64,000 nucleotides of DNA from JBCCJA01 sp039045975 (lineage in GTDB: Bacteria > Planctomycetota > Planctomycetia > Planctomycetales > Planctomycetaceae): NCBI GenBank assembly GCA_039045975.1, contig JBCCJA010000001.1:1-64000 (forward strand), in the 5' to 3' direction. A model generated the notes under the pieces. That model made no database searches and was not told where the DNA came from. It worked only from the letters and a program-made list of their open reading frames with translations. Below are positions 1-9,517 of the stretch, in pieces; within the stretch, counting starts at the first letter, position 1; the number at the start of each line of letters is the position of its first letter. Position numbers and translations under genes: made by a program.

Positions 1-41
1 CCGGTAGGTGAACGGGGTCGGCCGATCAGTCGTTGACCAAA

Positions 42-61
42 CGGAGGGCTGACGCCCACCG
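42..61. repeat. Short imperfect palindrome at window edge
   Basis: The stretch can fold as CGG-A-GGGC, loop TGAC, GCCC-A-CCG, with one A/A mismatch. It lies about 40 bases past the stop of the small minus-strand gene, so it could be a weak terminator or a REP-like unit. There is no T run. Nothing else is visible in the first 99 bases. Confidence 0.3.
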
Positions 62-99
62 CTCGCCCGTGGTCATTTCCCGTAGACCGCGGCGGGGTC

Positions 100-258
100 T
101 TAGGCCTGGTCGGTGTCCAGCAGTACGAACTCCGCATCGTCCGACTCGGCCGCTTCGCAAACTGGGAACAGGTCGCCGGCGTTGAACTTCGGCTTAAAGA
201 ATTCACCCTGCTCGACCTCGTCTTTCGGGCCGTGTTCGGCGAAGGTGATTTGGGCCAT
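100..258 (-). CDS. Small acidic hypothetical protein (52 aa)
   Basis: The reading frame uses mostly G/C-ending codons like its neighbours, which supports a real gene. The product is acidic (many D and E), starts MAQITFAEH, and has no signal peptide, membrane segment or recognised motif. I chose the ATG at 258; a longer in-frame start at 336 would add 26 residues of non-matching, arginine/proline-rich character and run up to the divergent dihydroorotase gene. The ribosome-binding site is weak (GAGGG almost touching the ATG). It is transcribed away from pyrC, leaving an 83-base divergent promoter region. I do not recognise the family. Confidence 0.5.
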   Translation of the reverse strand: MAQITFAEHGPKDEVEQGEFFKPKFNAGDLFPVCEAAESDDAEFVLLDTDQA

Positions 259-341
259 GCCCTCGGCGTGGTCAGGGATTCGTGGAATGCCACTGAATTT
301 ATCGCCGCCCGACGCCGGGCACGAACGGGCCGACACACGCG

Positions 342-1685
342 ATGAAAACGCGGTTCACGAACGCCACCGTCGTCCTGCCCGACGCGATCGCGGAGGTCGA
401 CGTCCTCGTCGACGCGGCGACGGGCAAGATCGAGGCGGTCGACCCGGCGGTCCACACGACCGCCGACGAAACGGTCGACGGCTCGGGCCAGCACCTGCTG
501 CCGGGCGTGATCGACGACCAGGTCCACTTCCGCGACCCGGGGCTGACGCACAAAGAGGACCTGCACACCGGCAGCCTCGCGGCGGCGAAGGGGGGTGTGA
601 CGACGTTCCTGGAGATGCCGAACACGAACCCGACGACGACGTCGCTGGCGGCGTTGCACACGAAGCTCGACCTCGCGGCGACGAAGTCGGTCGTCAACTA
701 CGGCTTCTACATCGGCGCGACGCCCGACAACGTCGCGGAGCTGCAAGCCGTCGAGGCCGACGGGCGGACGCCGGGGATCAAAATCTTCATCGGCTCGAGC
801 ACGGGGAACCTGCTCGTCGACGAACAGGCGGCCCTCGAACGGATCTTCGCCGAGACGACGCTGCCCATCTGTGCCCACTGCGAGGACGAGACGACAGTCC
901 GGGCGAACGCCGCCGCCCTGGACGGCGGAAGCGAGTTCGCCCACCACTCGCAGATCCGCGATCACGAGGCGGCCGTGCTCGCGACGGCCCGGGCCGTGAC
1001 CCTATCGCTGGAACACCGGCACCGGTTCCACGTGCTGCACGTTTCGACGGCCGACGAACTCGGTCTGCTGCCGGGCGGGCCATTCGTGACCGCCGAGGTC
1101 TGTCCGCACCACCTCCTGTTCAACGTCGACGACTACCCCCGGCTCGGTTCGAAGGTGCAGATGAACCCGTCGGTGAAGACTGCCGAAGACAACGCGAAGC
1201 TGTGGGCCGCCCTCGCCGACGGCACGATCCAGGTGATCGCGACCGACCACGCGCCGCATACGCTCGAAGAGAAAGATCGGCCCTACCCGCAGTCGCCGTC
1301 GGGCCTGCCGGCGGTCGAGAATTTGCTGGCGTTGATGCTGAACGCGGTGCACGAGGGCCGGCTGACGCTGAGGCAGGTCGTCGACCGCATGTGCGACGCC
1401 CCGGCCCGGGTTTGGGACCTTGTGGATAAAGGCCGCATCGCGGAGGGGTACGACGCCGACCTCGTGCTCGTCGATCTCGACGCGGAGCACACGGTCCGCG
1501 ACGAGCAGCAGCTCACGAAGTCGGGCTGGTCGCCGTGGCACGGGACGACGCTGCGGGGGCTGCCGGTCGCGACGTGGGTCGGCGGACGGTGCGTGTTCCG
1601 AGACGGGACTGTCGACGCGACGGCGCGGGGACGGGAAGCGGTGTTCGATCACGTCCGCGGCGGATTTTGGGCCACGGAGGACTGA
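342..1685 (+). CDS. pyrC: Dihydroorotase (amidohydrolase superfamily)
   Basis: Catalyses cyclisation of N-carbamoyl-aspartate to dihydroorotate, the third step of pyrimidine synthesis, in the cytoplasm. At 447 aa it is the usual length for the long form. The metal-binding entry motif is DDQVHFRDPG (residues 58-67), where Gln60 stands in place of the first His of HxH; this variant is familiar from Bacteroidetes-type enzymes. Other family signatures are MPNTNP after a GGVTT segment, a KIFIGSSTGN stretch containing a candidate bridging Lys, CAHCED, HVLHVST, CPHHL and the ATDHAPHT metal/substrate loop. The glutaminyl cyclase gene begins 1 base after its stop, so the two are probably co-transcribed although functionally unrelated. 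Confidence 0.93.
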   Translation: MKTRFTNATVVLPDAIAEVDVLVDAATGKIEAVDPAVHTTADETVDGSGQHLLPGVIDDQVHFRDPGLTHKEDLHTGSLAAAKGGVTTFLEMPNTNPTTTSLAALHTKLDLAATKSVVNYGFYIGATPDNVAELQAVEADGRTPGIKIFIGSSTGNLLVDEQAALERIFAETTLPICAHCEDETTVRANAAALDGGSEFAHHSQIRDHEAAVLATARAVTLSLEHRHRFHVLHVSTADELGLLPGGPFVTAEVCPHHLLFNVDDYPRLGSKVQMNPSVKTAEDNAKLWAALADGTIQVIATDHAPHTLEEKDRPYPQSPSGLPAVENLLALMLNAVHEGRLTLRQVVDRMCDAPARVWDLVDKGRIAEGYDADLVLVDLDAEHTVRDEQQLTKSGWSPWHGTTLRGLPVATWVGGRCVFRDGTVDATARGREAVFDHVRGGFWATED

Positions 1686-1686
1686 A

Positions 1687-2499
1687 TTGGCCACGCCTGC
1701 TCGCTCTCGGATTGCGGCCCCGTTTGTCACCGCGTTGGTGCTTGTCGGGTGTGGGGGCGTCGAGCGTGGCGTCTCAACGGCCGCGGAGGTTCCCGCCGCC
1801 GATGCCGTCCCCGTCAAGGTGATCAAGGCCTACCCGCACGACCCGCTGGCTTTCACCCAAGGCCTGCTGATCGAGGACGGCGTCCTCTATGAGAGCACGG
1901 GCGAGTACGGCGAATCGACGCTCCGGATCGTCGATCTGGAAACGGGCAAACCCCGCAAGCTCGTGCGGCTCAGTCGGCGGCTGTTCGCCGAAGGGCTGGC
2001 CGCGATCGACGACCGGCTGGTGCAGCTGACTTGGCAGGCCGGGATCGGCGTCGTGTACGACCGGGAAACACTGAAACCGACCGGCCGATTCTCGTATCGC
2101 GGCGAGGGCTGGGGGTTAACGGCCGACGGCGAGCGGCTCTACATGAGCGACGGCTCGGCGACGATCCGTGTGCTCGACCCGGAGACTTTTCGCGTCGTCG
2201 ATCGCATCGGCGTGACGCTCGGCGGGCGGCCGCTCAAGAGATTGAACGAGCTCGAATGGGTCGGCGGAGAGATTTACGCCAACGTCTGGTTCGAGCCGTT
2301 CATCGCCCGCATCGACCCGGCGACCGGTGTCGTCGTCGGCCGCATCGACTGTTCGGCCGTCGTCGCCCGCTACCGGCGGGCCGAACACCAGGTATTGAAC
2401 GGCATCGCGTTCGATCGCGATTCGGGCCGGCTGTTCATTACGGGCAAAGACTGGCCAGTGCTGCTGGAGGTCGAACGCCCGCCGGTCGACGGCGATTAG
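1687..2499 (+). CDS. Glutaminyl-peptide cyclotransferase, lipoprotein
   Basis: Member of the plant/bacterial-type glutamine cyclotransferase family (beta-propeller fold), which converts N-terminal Gln of peptides to pyroglutamate. I take the TTG at 1687 as start: it gives a signal peptide ending in the lipobox LVGC, so the mature protein would be lipid-anchored outside the cytoplasm. Family landmarks are YPHDPLAFTQGL near the mature N-terminus, YESTGEYGES, the LFAEGL segment, LNELEW, and VLNGIAFD near the C-terminus. About 270 aa, the normal size. It follows pyrC by one base. An upstream in-frame extension to 1420 lies inside pyrC and has shadow-frame composition, so I rejected it. Confidence 0.87.
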   Translation: MATPARSRIAAPFVTALVLVGCGGVERGVSTAAEVPAADAVPVKVIKAYPHDPLAFTQGLLIEDGVLYESTGEYGESTLRIVDLETGKPRKLVRLSRRLFAEGLAAIDDRLVQLTWQAGIGVVYDRETLKPTGRFSYRGEGWGLTADGERLYMSDGSATIRVLDPETFRVVDRIGVTLGGRPLKRLNELEWVGGEIYANVWFEPFIARIDPATGVVVGRIDCSAVVARYRRAEHQVLNGIAFDRDSGRLFITGKDWPVLLEVERPPVDGD

Positions 2500-2579
2500 G
2501 CCGGACGCATTGCGATCTTTTGATTGATGCGTGACCGGGGGTTACCGTTCCGCAGGTCAGTGATTTCAGGAGCGGTCTG

Positions 2580-3344
2580 TTGTTCGTCTTCGCAAGATTT
2601 GGCTTACTCGCCGGCGTTGCTGTCTTTGCCGCGGCGACCCCGCTGTCCGCCGCGGAGAGCGAGCCGTTCGGCGGGGTGACGGAACACGTTTCGGTCGAAC
2701 GGGACGGGCTCGTCGTCGTCGAAGCCGAATCGGCCGTCGCCCAGACCGAGACCGAAACGCGGGCGTTTTATCTGACGACGGCCGAGCTCACGCCCGACGT
2801 CACGCCCGACGGCGACCCGTCCCACGCCGACTCGGCATCGGGCGGTGCATATCTCGAAATCTTGCCCGACACCCGTCGCAGTCACGACGACAAGCTCGTC
2901 CCAGGCGTCAATATCCAAGGGGAATCGGGTAAGGCCGCGGTCCTGCACTACCCGATCGAATTCAGCACTCCGGGGCGGTATTTCGTATGGGTCCGGGCAT
3001 ACTCGACAAACTCGGAAGATAACGGGATCCACGTCGGCTTGGACGGCGATTGGCCGGAGACCGGGGCCCGGATGCAGTGGTGCAAGGGCAAGAACTCGTG
3101 GCGTTGGGAGAGCCGCCAGCGGACCAAGAAGAAACACTGCGGCGTCCCGGGGCTGATCTATCTCGACATCGAAGAACCGGGCCGACATGTCGTCCAGTTC
3201 TCGATGCGTGAGGACGGTTTCGAATTCGATCAGTTCCTGCTGACGACCGACCCTGAGTTCGCCCGGCCCGGCTCCGCCCTGCCGGCGTCACCGACGGTTC
3301 CGGCCCAGGAAGAAGTCATCGCGACGGCGACGGACTGCGAATAG
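2580..3344 (+). CDS. Secreted GH115-C/CBM-like carbohydrate-binding protein
   Basis: The 254-aa protein starts at a TTG and has a signal peptide of about 25 residues ending around LSAAES. The body resembles the jelly-roll domain found at the C-terminus of GH115 enzymes and in many planctomycete secreted proteins: VVVEAES, SGGAYLEILPDT, YFVWVRAYS with a nearby GIHVGLDGDWP, and GRHVVQFSMREDGFEFDQFLL. No catalytic domain is present, so a binding or structural role at the cell surface or outside the cell is inferred. It stands alone, 80 bases after the cyclotransferase gene. Confidence 0.65.
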   Translation: MFVFARFGLLAGVAVFAAATPLSAAESEPFGGVTEHVSVERDGLVVVEAESAVAQTETETRAFYLTTAELTPDVTPDGDPSHADSASGGAYLEILPDTRRSHDDKLVPGVNIQGESGKAAVLHYPIEFSTPGRYFVWVRAYSTNSEDNGIHVGLDGDWPETGARMQWCKGKNSWRWESRQRTKKKHCGVPGLIYLDIEEPGRHVVQFSMREDGFEFDQFLLTTDPEFARPGSALPASPTVPAQEEVIATATDCE

Positions 3345-3512
3345 GTGCCCACGGCGGACAAAATCTTCTGATCCACCGAGCGGTCGGCCCGTTTACGCCG
3401 GGTGTTCGCCGGCCGGGCCGTGCGAAGCTGTCGCACGCGTTTCGAACGTCCTCCCGCCCGTGACCTAAGATTTGTCGGTTGCTGCGCCGCTCAACGAACT
3501 TCGAGGCTTGCC

Positions 3513-4667
3513 ATGTCCCCCGCCACAGCCGTCCGTACCGTCGTGATCGGTATTGTCACGATCGCATTAATCATCGCCGCCAGCCAAGTCGTCAAAATCC
3601 ATCGCGTCGGCGGACAGCAGATGGCGGTCGTTGAAACGTGGAACGGCGTTTCGGAAGACCCGCTCATGCCGGGGACGTACGTCAAATTTCCCGGTTTCTA
3701 CTTCACTTTCTTCAACTACGACACGTCGCAGCAGATTTACGTGATGAACGACAAGCCGGCCTCGGAAGAGTTCGGCCGCGGGCGTCACCGCGACGCTTAC
3801 ACCGTGCAGTCGGCCGAAGGCCAGGACATGAAGATTTCCCTTCAGGTCCAATGGCGAATTAATTCCGAGCGGATCGTCGATTTCCACAAGAAGATCAATA
3901 CCGACTACGAAGAGAAATTACTGCGTCCGAACCTGATGCGGATCGTCAAAGACGAGGCGACGACGCGGAAAGCGATCGACGCGTACTCCGGACCCGGCCT
4001 CGTAGAGCTGCAGACGTCGATCGAAAAACGGCTCGGCGCCTCGGCCGATCTCGGCCCGGGCGGCATGATCATCGTCGACAACTTCGTCATCGAGGAGATC
4101 GACCTCGACCCGGAGTATATTTCCGAGATCAAAGAGCGACAGGTCGCGGTGCAGCGGGAATTGCGGGCCGCCCAGGAAGAAAAGGCCGCCCTCGCCGAAG
4201 CCCAGCGGGCCAAGGCCGAAGCCCAATCTGACTTCGAGCGGGCACTCGTCGAGGCCGAGCGGGACAAGCAGGTCGGTGTCCTCGAGGCCGAAAAGCTCGC
4301 CGAGCAGGAGGTGCTCCGGGCCGAAGCGGCGAAGAAACAGGTCGTCCTCCAGGCCGAGGCCGAAAAAGAGTCGCAGGTTCTCGCCGCCGAGGCGGAAAAG
4401 GAGTCGGGAGAACTGCGGGCCCAGGCGATCCTCGCGCTCGGCGAGGCCGAAGCCGCCGCCAAGAAGCTGCAGTTCGAAGCTTACGGTGCCATCGGGGCCG
4501 AAAAGTACGTGCAGGTCGAGGTCGCCCGCGCGATGGCCGAGGCCTTCAAAAACATCTCCGGATATCTGCCCGCGGACATGCAGATCAACGTCTTGAGCAG
4601 CTCGTTCATGCGTGCGATCGAGTCGATCGGCGGCGCGGGGGCCCGGCCCACGCCGGCATCGCAGTGA
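3513..4667 (+). CDS. SPFH/Band 7 (prohibitin-like) membrane protein
   Basis: Starting at the ATG at 3513 (384 aa), the protein has one N-terminal membrane anchor at about residues 8-25, an SPFH/Band 7 domain over about 30-220, and a long Ala/Glu-rich coiled coil (about 230-330) with repeated AEAEKES-type units, then a short C-terminal tail. This is the architecture of HflK/HflC, prohibitin and flotillin relatives, which form ring-like membrane scaffolds and modulate proteases such as FtsH. No NfeD-like or protease partner lies next to it, so its specific role is open. The frame is open upstream to 3402, but that part lacks membrane-protein character. Confidence 0.85.
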   Translation: MSPATAVRTVVIGIVTIALIIAASQVVKIHRVGGQQMAVVETWNGVSEDPLMPGTYVKFPGFYFTFFNYDTSQQIYVMNDKPASEEFGRGRHRDAYTVQSAEGQDMKISLQVQWRINSERIVDFHKKINTDYEEKLLRPNLMRIVKDEATTRKAIDAYSGPGLVELQTSIEKRLGASADLGPGGMIIVDNFVIEEIDLDPEYISEIKERQVAVQRELRAAQEEKAALAEAQRAKAEAQSDFERALVEAERDKQVGVLEAEKLAEQEVLRAEAAKKQVVLQAEAEKESQVLAAEAEKESGELRAQAILALGEAEAAAKKLQFEAYGAIGAEKYVQVEVARAMAEAFKNISGYLPADMQINVLSSSFMRAIESIGGAGARPTPASQ

Positions 4668-4787
4668 GTGGCGAAGGATCCGTCACTTCGACGCGGCCCG
4701 GCCGATTAGGTCTGGAGGCCGTCGAACCCCGCGGTTAGCGTCGCGATTCACGGACGACGAGTCCGAGGCCACGAGGGCCGTCCGCTC

Positions 4788-6002
4788 GTGGCGAGATCGA
4801 TGTCCGCGACTGAAAATCTGACCGGGCCGCCTCCCGTTCGGCTGACGACGGCGACACGGCAGAGATCGGGGCTTGTCGACAAGTTTTGGCCAGTGGCCAT
4901 CGTCCTTGTCGTCGGCATCGTCGTCCCGGGACGCGGGCTCGCGAACGAGCCCGTGACCGACCTGGCAACTGCTGAATCCGGCGGTCGGGTCGATCGTGTT
5001 CCCAAGCTCATTGAATGGTCGGCGGTCGAACTGCGCCCCGATCAGATCGCGGCGTCGATCGATCAGATGGAGTCCCGGCCGTTCGACGGCCTCGTCGTCC
5101 GCGTCGATGACGAGGCGGGGCGTCAGCTGTTCTGGGAGGCCTGGGGGCACCGTCGACTCCGCGTCGAAGAGTTCCGCGAAGACGTCGAAACGCTCCGTCG
5201 GGTGCCGTTCGTCCGTCTGTCCGAACGCTTCTTGCGGGTTAACGTGATGCCCGCCGACGTCGACTGGCTCGACGAGGACGGCTGGGACACCATCCTGAAC
5301 AACATGCGGGTCGCCGCCGAGATCGCCCGCCTGACCGGCTGCCGCGGCATCCTGTTCGACACGGAGCAGTACGGCCCGCCGTTGTTCGACCCCGACGCGA
5401 CGATCAACGCGATCCATGACCGGCGGACGCTCTCCGGCCGGGTCACTCGCTGCGGCCGCGAGTGGATCGACGCGATCGAGTCGGAACTGCCCGACCCGGT
5501 GATCCTGATGACGTTCGGCTATCGCACGGCGCTCGCGCCGCCGCAGTCATGGAACTGGGACGGGAAATACCGACTTCTGGCCGACTTCCTCGACGGCGTC
5601 CTCGCGGCCGCCGACGAAGGGACGCGGCTCATCGACGGCTGGGAGCATTCGTACGGCTACACGCGTCCGGAGCAGTTCGCGGCGGCGCGGCGCACGATCC
5701 TCGAAGAATCACTCGAGTGGACCGCCCGTCCGGCCCGCTACCGCACCCGCGTCCGCGCCGGTTTCGGGCTGTGGACCGACTACTGTCTCGACGACTCGCC
5801 TTGGAGCCAGACCGACTTCTCCGCCAATTTCCATAGCCCCGATCAGTTCCGTCGGATGCTGGAGGCCGCCTTCCGGAACGCCGACGAGTATGTCTGGCTG
5901 TACTCCGGCGAGCCCGATTGGTGGACGGGCGATAGTGTCCCGCCGCAGTATTTCGAGGCGATACGCCTCGCGCGATCCGGGGCAGGAATCGACACCCGCT
6001 GA
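4788..6002 (+). CDS. Exported hypothetical protein, TIM-barrel-like
   Basis: A 404-aa protein with a hydrophobic segment at about residues 33-50 (WPVAIVLVVGIVV) after a polar N-terminus, so it is exported or anchored. Either the GTG at 4788 or the ATG at 4800 could start it. The body alternates hydrophobic strands with acidic/aromatic motifs (GILFDTEQYG, WIDAIE, LIDGWEHSYGYT, GFGLWTDYCL, YVWLYSGEPDWW), the texture of an extracellular glycoside-hydrolase-like barrel. I do not recognise a named family, and no catalytic pair can be assigned. comM begins 19 bases downstream, so co-transcription is likely. Confidence 0.6.
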   Translation: MARSMSATENLTGPPPVRLTTATRQRSGLVDKFWPVAIVLVVGIVVPGRGLANEPVTDLATAESGGRVDRVPKLIEWSAVELRPDQIAASIDQMESRPFDGLVVRVDDEAGRQLFWEAWGHRRLRVEEFREDVETLRRVPFVRLSERFLRVNVMPADVDWLDEDGWDTILNNMRVAAEIARLTGCRGILFDTEQYGPPLFDPDATINAIHDRRTLSGRVTRCGREWIDAIESELPDPVILMTFGYRTALAPPQSWNWDGKYRLLADFLDGVLAAADEGTRLIDGWEHSYGYTRPEQFAAARRTILEESLEWTARPARYRTRVRAGFGLWTDYCLDDSPWSQTDFSANFHSPDQFRRMLEAAFRNADEYVWLYSGEPDWWTGDSVPPQYFEAIRLARSGAGIDTR

Positions 6003-6021
6003 CGGCCCGGCCCCTCGCAAC

Positions 6022-7557
6022 ATGCTCGCGACCCTTCACTCGTTCAGCCTCTACGGCATCGACGCGAAGTCGGTCGCGGTCGAGGTCGACATCTCGCCCG
6101 GGGCGTTGCCGAAGACGATCCTCGTCGGGCTCGCCGAGGCGGCGACGAAAGAGTCGGTCCATCGGATCGAGCGGGCCCTCGTCAACAGCGGCTACCACCG
6201 GCCGGTCGACCGCATCGTCATCAACCTTTCGCCGGCCGACCTGCCGAAGGACGCCGCGAGCCTCGACCTGCCGATCGCCCTCGGCCTACTCGCCGCCAGC
6301 GGGCAGCTGCAGCCCGACCGGTTCGCTGATTACGCCGTCGTCGGAGAGCTCGCCCTGGACGGTAACGTGCGTCCGGCGAAGGGCGTGCTATCGATGGCGC
6401 TCGCGGCGCGTGACGCCGGTTTGCGGGGGCTCGTCGTCCCGGTCGCGAACGCGAAAGAGGCCGCCGTCGTCCGCGAGATCGACGTGCTCCCGGTCGGCAG
6501 TCTGGCCGAAGCGGTCGGCCATTTCGCCGGCACGCTCGAACTCGACCCGGAACCGTTCGGCTGGGACGAGGCGGTCGGCACCTTCGGCCGCCATGAGATC
6601 GATTACGTCGACGTCAAAGGCCAGGAGTTCGCGAAGCGGGCCGTGACCGTCGCCTGCGCGGGGGCGCATCACCTGTTGATGCTCGGGCCGCCCGGCACCG
6701 GCAAAACGCTGCTCGCCCGCCGCCTCGCGACGATCCTGCCCGACCTGACGCCCGAAGAGTCGCTGGAGACGACCCGCATCTGGTCGGCCCTCGGCCGCCT
6801 GCCGGACGGCGAGCCGCTCGTGCTCAAGCGGCCCTTTCGGTCGCCGCACCACACGATCAGCGAGGCCGGCCTCGTCGGCGGCGGGAGCGTGCCGCGGCCG
6901 GGCGAGATCTCGATGGCGCACAACGGGATCTTGTTCCTCGACGAGTTGCCCGAGTTCAACCGCAAGACGCTGGAAGTCCTCCGGCAGCCGCTCGAAGAAG
7001 GCCGCGTGACGATCAGCCGGGCGATCGGCTCGACGACCTTCCCGGCCGGCGTGATGCTCGTCGCGGCGATGAACCCGACGCCGTCGGGCTACACCGGCGA
7101 AGACGGCACGGGCCGCACAGGCGACTCGGCCCGGGCGACGCAGCGTTACCTGTCCCGCATCTCGGGCCCGCTGCTCGATCGGATCGATATCCACCTCGAA
7201 GTCCCGCAGGTGCCGTTCGCGGAACTCTCCGCGAAGGCCCCAGGGACAGATTCCGCGACTATGCGGGACCAGGTGCTCAACGCCCGCCGCGTGCAGGCCG
7301 AGCGGTTCGGGGCCGACGCGACCACCCTCAACGGCCGCATGGGCCCACGCGAGATCCGGACGCACTGTGCCCTCACGACCGACGCCTCGGGCCTGCTCAA
7401 AGACGCGATGGACTCGATGGGCCTGTCGGCCCGTGCCCACGACAGGATCTTGCGTGTCGCCCGCACGATCGCCGACATGGCCGGCGTGGCCGACATCGGC
7501 CCGGAGCACCTGTCCGAGGCGATCAACTACAGGACGTTGGACCGGAAGTTCTGGTGA
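6022..7557 (+). CDS. comM: ComM/YifB-family Mg-chelatase-like AAA+ ATPase
   Basis: At 511 aa this is the standard length. An N-terminal Lon-protease-like fold (residues about 1-170, opening with an ATLHSFSLYGIDA-type segment) is followed by a Mg-chelatase AAA+ domain with Walker A GPPGTGKT, Walker B GILFLDELPEF and the family segment RPFRSPHHTISEAGLVGG, then a Mg-chelatase C-terminal domain (about 410-510). In naturally transformable bacteria ComM is a hexameric helicase that drives branch migration during DNA uptake; the gene is widespread and a housekeeping role is possible. I chose the ATG at 6022, where family similarity begins; the open frame back to 5890 overlaps the preceding gene. Confidence 0.9.
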   Translation: MLATLHSFSLYGIDAKSVAVEVDISPGALPKTILVGLAEAATKESVHRIERALVNSGYHRPVDRIVINLSPADLPKDAASLDLPIALGLLAASGQLQPDRFADYAVVGELALDGNVRPAKGVLSMALAARDAGLRGLVVPVANAKEAAVVREIDVLPVGSLAEAVGHFAGTLELDPEPFGWDEAVGTFGRHEIDYVDVKGQEFAKRAVTVACAGAHHLLMLGPPGTGKTLLARRLATILPDLTPEESLETTRIWSALGRLPDGEPLVLKRPFRSPHHTISEAGLVGGGSVPRPGEISMAHNGILFLDELPEFNRKTLEVLRQPLEEGRVTISRAIGSTTFPAGVMLVAAMNPTPSGYTGEDGTGRTGDSARATQRYLSRISGPLLDRIDIHLEVPQVPFAELSAKAPGTDSATMRDQVLNARRVQAERFGADATTLNGRMGPREIRTHCALTTDASGLLKDAMDSMGLSARAHDRILRVARTIADMAGVADIGPEHLSEAINYRTLDRKFW

Positions 7558-7716
7558 GTCCGTCAGCTCCGGCAAAACCGAGGGTTCTGTAGAGACAACG
7601 GCTGTTGCGACCGGCTGTCCGTCCGAGCCGGTTGACTAGGAGCCGGGGCACGCGTTTCCATGAGTTGACGCTTATCCTTACCCGCTTGACGTTTATCCGT
7701 ACTCACGAGGTCTCCC

Positions 7717-9498
7717 GTGCGTGTCTTTTCTGTCGCCGCCCTGGCCGTGACCTGCGTCGGTTCCGTGTTCGCCGCCCCGACGACGCTCCCGCCCGAACGG
7801 ACGCCCGAGGAGCAGGCCGCCCACGACGCCAAGATGGCGTGGTGGCGCGACGCCCGCTTCGGGATGTTCATCCACTGGGGCGTCTACGCCGTGCCGGCCG
7901 GCACGTACGAGGGAAAAGAAGTCCCCGGCATCGGCGAGTGGATCATGAAACGGGCCGAGATCCCGGTCGCCGAGTACAAGCAGTACGCCAAAGACTTCAC
8001 TGCCGAAAACTACGACCCGGAGGCTTGGGCGGCCCTCGCGAAACAGGCCGGCATGAAGTACGTGATCATCACGTCGAAACACCACGACGGGTTCGCGCTG
8101 TTCGATTCCGACGTGACCGACTGGGACGCGGCCGACGCGTCGCCGGCCGGGCGTGACCTCATCGGCCCGCTCGTCGACGCGGTCCGCGGCGAGGGCCTCA
8201 AGATGGGTCTTTATTACTCGCACGATCAAGACTGGACGCACCGGGGCGGGTCGAAGCGGCAGATGCCCGAGGGCGGCGGCTGGGACGAGGCCCACAAGGG
8301 CTCGTTCGACGACTACCTCGAACAGATCGCCGTGCCGCAGGCCCGGGAGATACTGACCCGCTACCCGATCGACGTCCTGTGGTGGGATACGCCGACGCTG
8401 ATGACAGTCGAGCGTGCCCGGCCGTTCGTCGACATGCTCAAAATCCGCCCCGACCTGATCACGAACAACCGGCTGATCTTCCACGTGCCGGAACTGGCCG
8501 GCGACACCGAGACGCCCGAGCAGACCATCCCGGCGACCGGCTTCCCCGGCGGCCGCGACTTCGAGGTCTGCATGACGATGAACGACACGTGGGGCTACAA
8601 GTCTTACGACGACAACTGGAAGCCGACCGGCGACCTGATCCGGAAGCTGTGTGATATCGCCTCCAAGGGCGGAAACTTTTTATTAAATGTCGGTCCGAAG
8701 GCCGACGGCACGATCCCGCCCGAATCGGTCACGCGGCTCCGCGAGATCGGGGCCTGGATGGACGTGAACGGCGAGGCGATTTACGGCACGTCGCCGAGCC
8801 CGTTCCGCAAGGTCTCTTGGGGCCGCTGCACCCGGAAGGATGTCGGCGGCGGCGTCACGCGGCTGTATCTGCACGTCTTCGATCCGCCGGCCGACGGGCG
8901 ACTGGTCGTCCCGGTCATGAACGAAGTCGTCTCTGCGACGTCGCTGGCGGACGGCAAGCCGCTGCCGACGGTCGAACGGACGGACGGCGGACTCGTCCTT
9001 GATATTTCGGACGTGGAGAGCTTCGACCCGGTCTGCACGGTGTTCGCAGTCGACGTCGCCGGGCCCGCCGAAGCCGTCGACACGCGATTGCAACTCGTCG
9101 ACAGCAAGATCGTCGGTCTGCCGGAAGTGGCCGACCTACACAATCACGGTTACTCGCAGGGTCAACTCCGGGTCGAAGTCCGCGACGGGGTGAAGACCCT
9201 GGTGAATTGGAAAGACCGGCGGAGCTACGCCTCTTGGCCCGTTAACATCGAAACGCCGGGACGCTACGCGATCGAATTCGACGTGTCGGCCACGGCTTTT
9301 TCGGAACTCAACGTCTCCGTCGGCAACGGCGCGACCCAAGTTAAAGTCGAGCCGACCGGCGGATCATTCGCACGTCAGCGGTTGGGCACCGTTAAGATTA
9401 CCGCACCGACGGACGAAATGGAGATCGCGTTGAAGCCGATCGCCCGGAAATGGCGTCCGATCGAATTGAAGTCCGTCACGCTCGTTCGCGTCGACTGA
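7717..9498 (+). CDS. Alpha-L-fucosidase, GH29, secreted
   Basis: Releases terminal L-fucose from oligo- or polysaccharides. The GTG start gives a 20-residue signal peptide (ending SVFAA). The GH29 barrel spans about 35-370: RFGMFIHWG, the fucose-binding KHHDGFALFDS (His122, His123), GLYYS, and LWWDTP with Asp224 as the expected nucleophile. A C-terminal beta domain follows, then an extra module from about 450 to 593 (RYAIEFDVSATAFSELNV) resembling a carbohydrate-binding domain. It is convergent with the DUF1559 module and separated from it by a strong bidirectional hairpin. The sulfatase and fuconolactonase-like genes at 16-19 kb suggest a sulfated-fucan substrate, by inference only. Confidence 0.9.
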   Translation: MRVFSVAALAVTCVGSVFAAPTTLPPERTPEEQAAHDAKMAWWRDARFGMFIHWGVYAVPAGTYEGKEVPGIGEWIMKRAEIPVAEYKQYAKDFTAENYDPEAWAALAKQAGMKYVIITSKHHDGFALFDSDVTDWDAADASPAGRDLIGPLVDAVRGEGLKMGLYYSHDQDWTHRGGSKRQMPEGGGWDEAHKGSFDDYLEQIAVPQAREILTRYPIDVLWWDTPTLMTVERARPFVDMLKIRPDLITNNRLIFHVPELAGDTETPEQTIPATGFPGGRDFEVCMTMNDTWGYKSYDDNWKPTGDLIRKLCDIASKGGNFLLNVGPKADGTIPPESVTRLREIGAWMDVNGEAIYGTSPSPFRKVSWGRCTRKDVGGGVTRLYLHVFDPPADGRLVVPVMNEVVSATSLADGKPLPTVERTDGGLVLDISDVESFDPVCTVFAVDVAGPAEAVDTRLQLVDSKIVGLPEVADLHNHGYSQGQLRVEVRDGVKTLVNWKDRRSYASWPVNIETPGRYAIEFDVSATAFSELNVSVGNGATQVKVEPTGGSFARQRLGTVKITAPTDEMEIALKPIARKWRPIELKSVTLVRVD

Positions 9499-9517
9499 CG
9501 TCCGACTCGAGGCCGAC

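Noticed and set aside
113..1429. Plus-strand frame of 438 codons over the pyrC region
   Set aside because: Arg/Gly-rich shadow in another frame of the dihydroorotase gene.
5890..6021. Upstream extension of the ComM-like protein
   Set aside because: It overlaps the preceding gene and is outside the region of family similarity.
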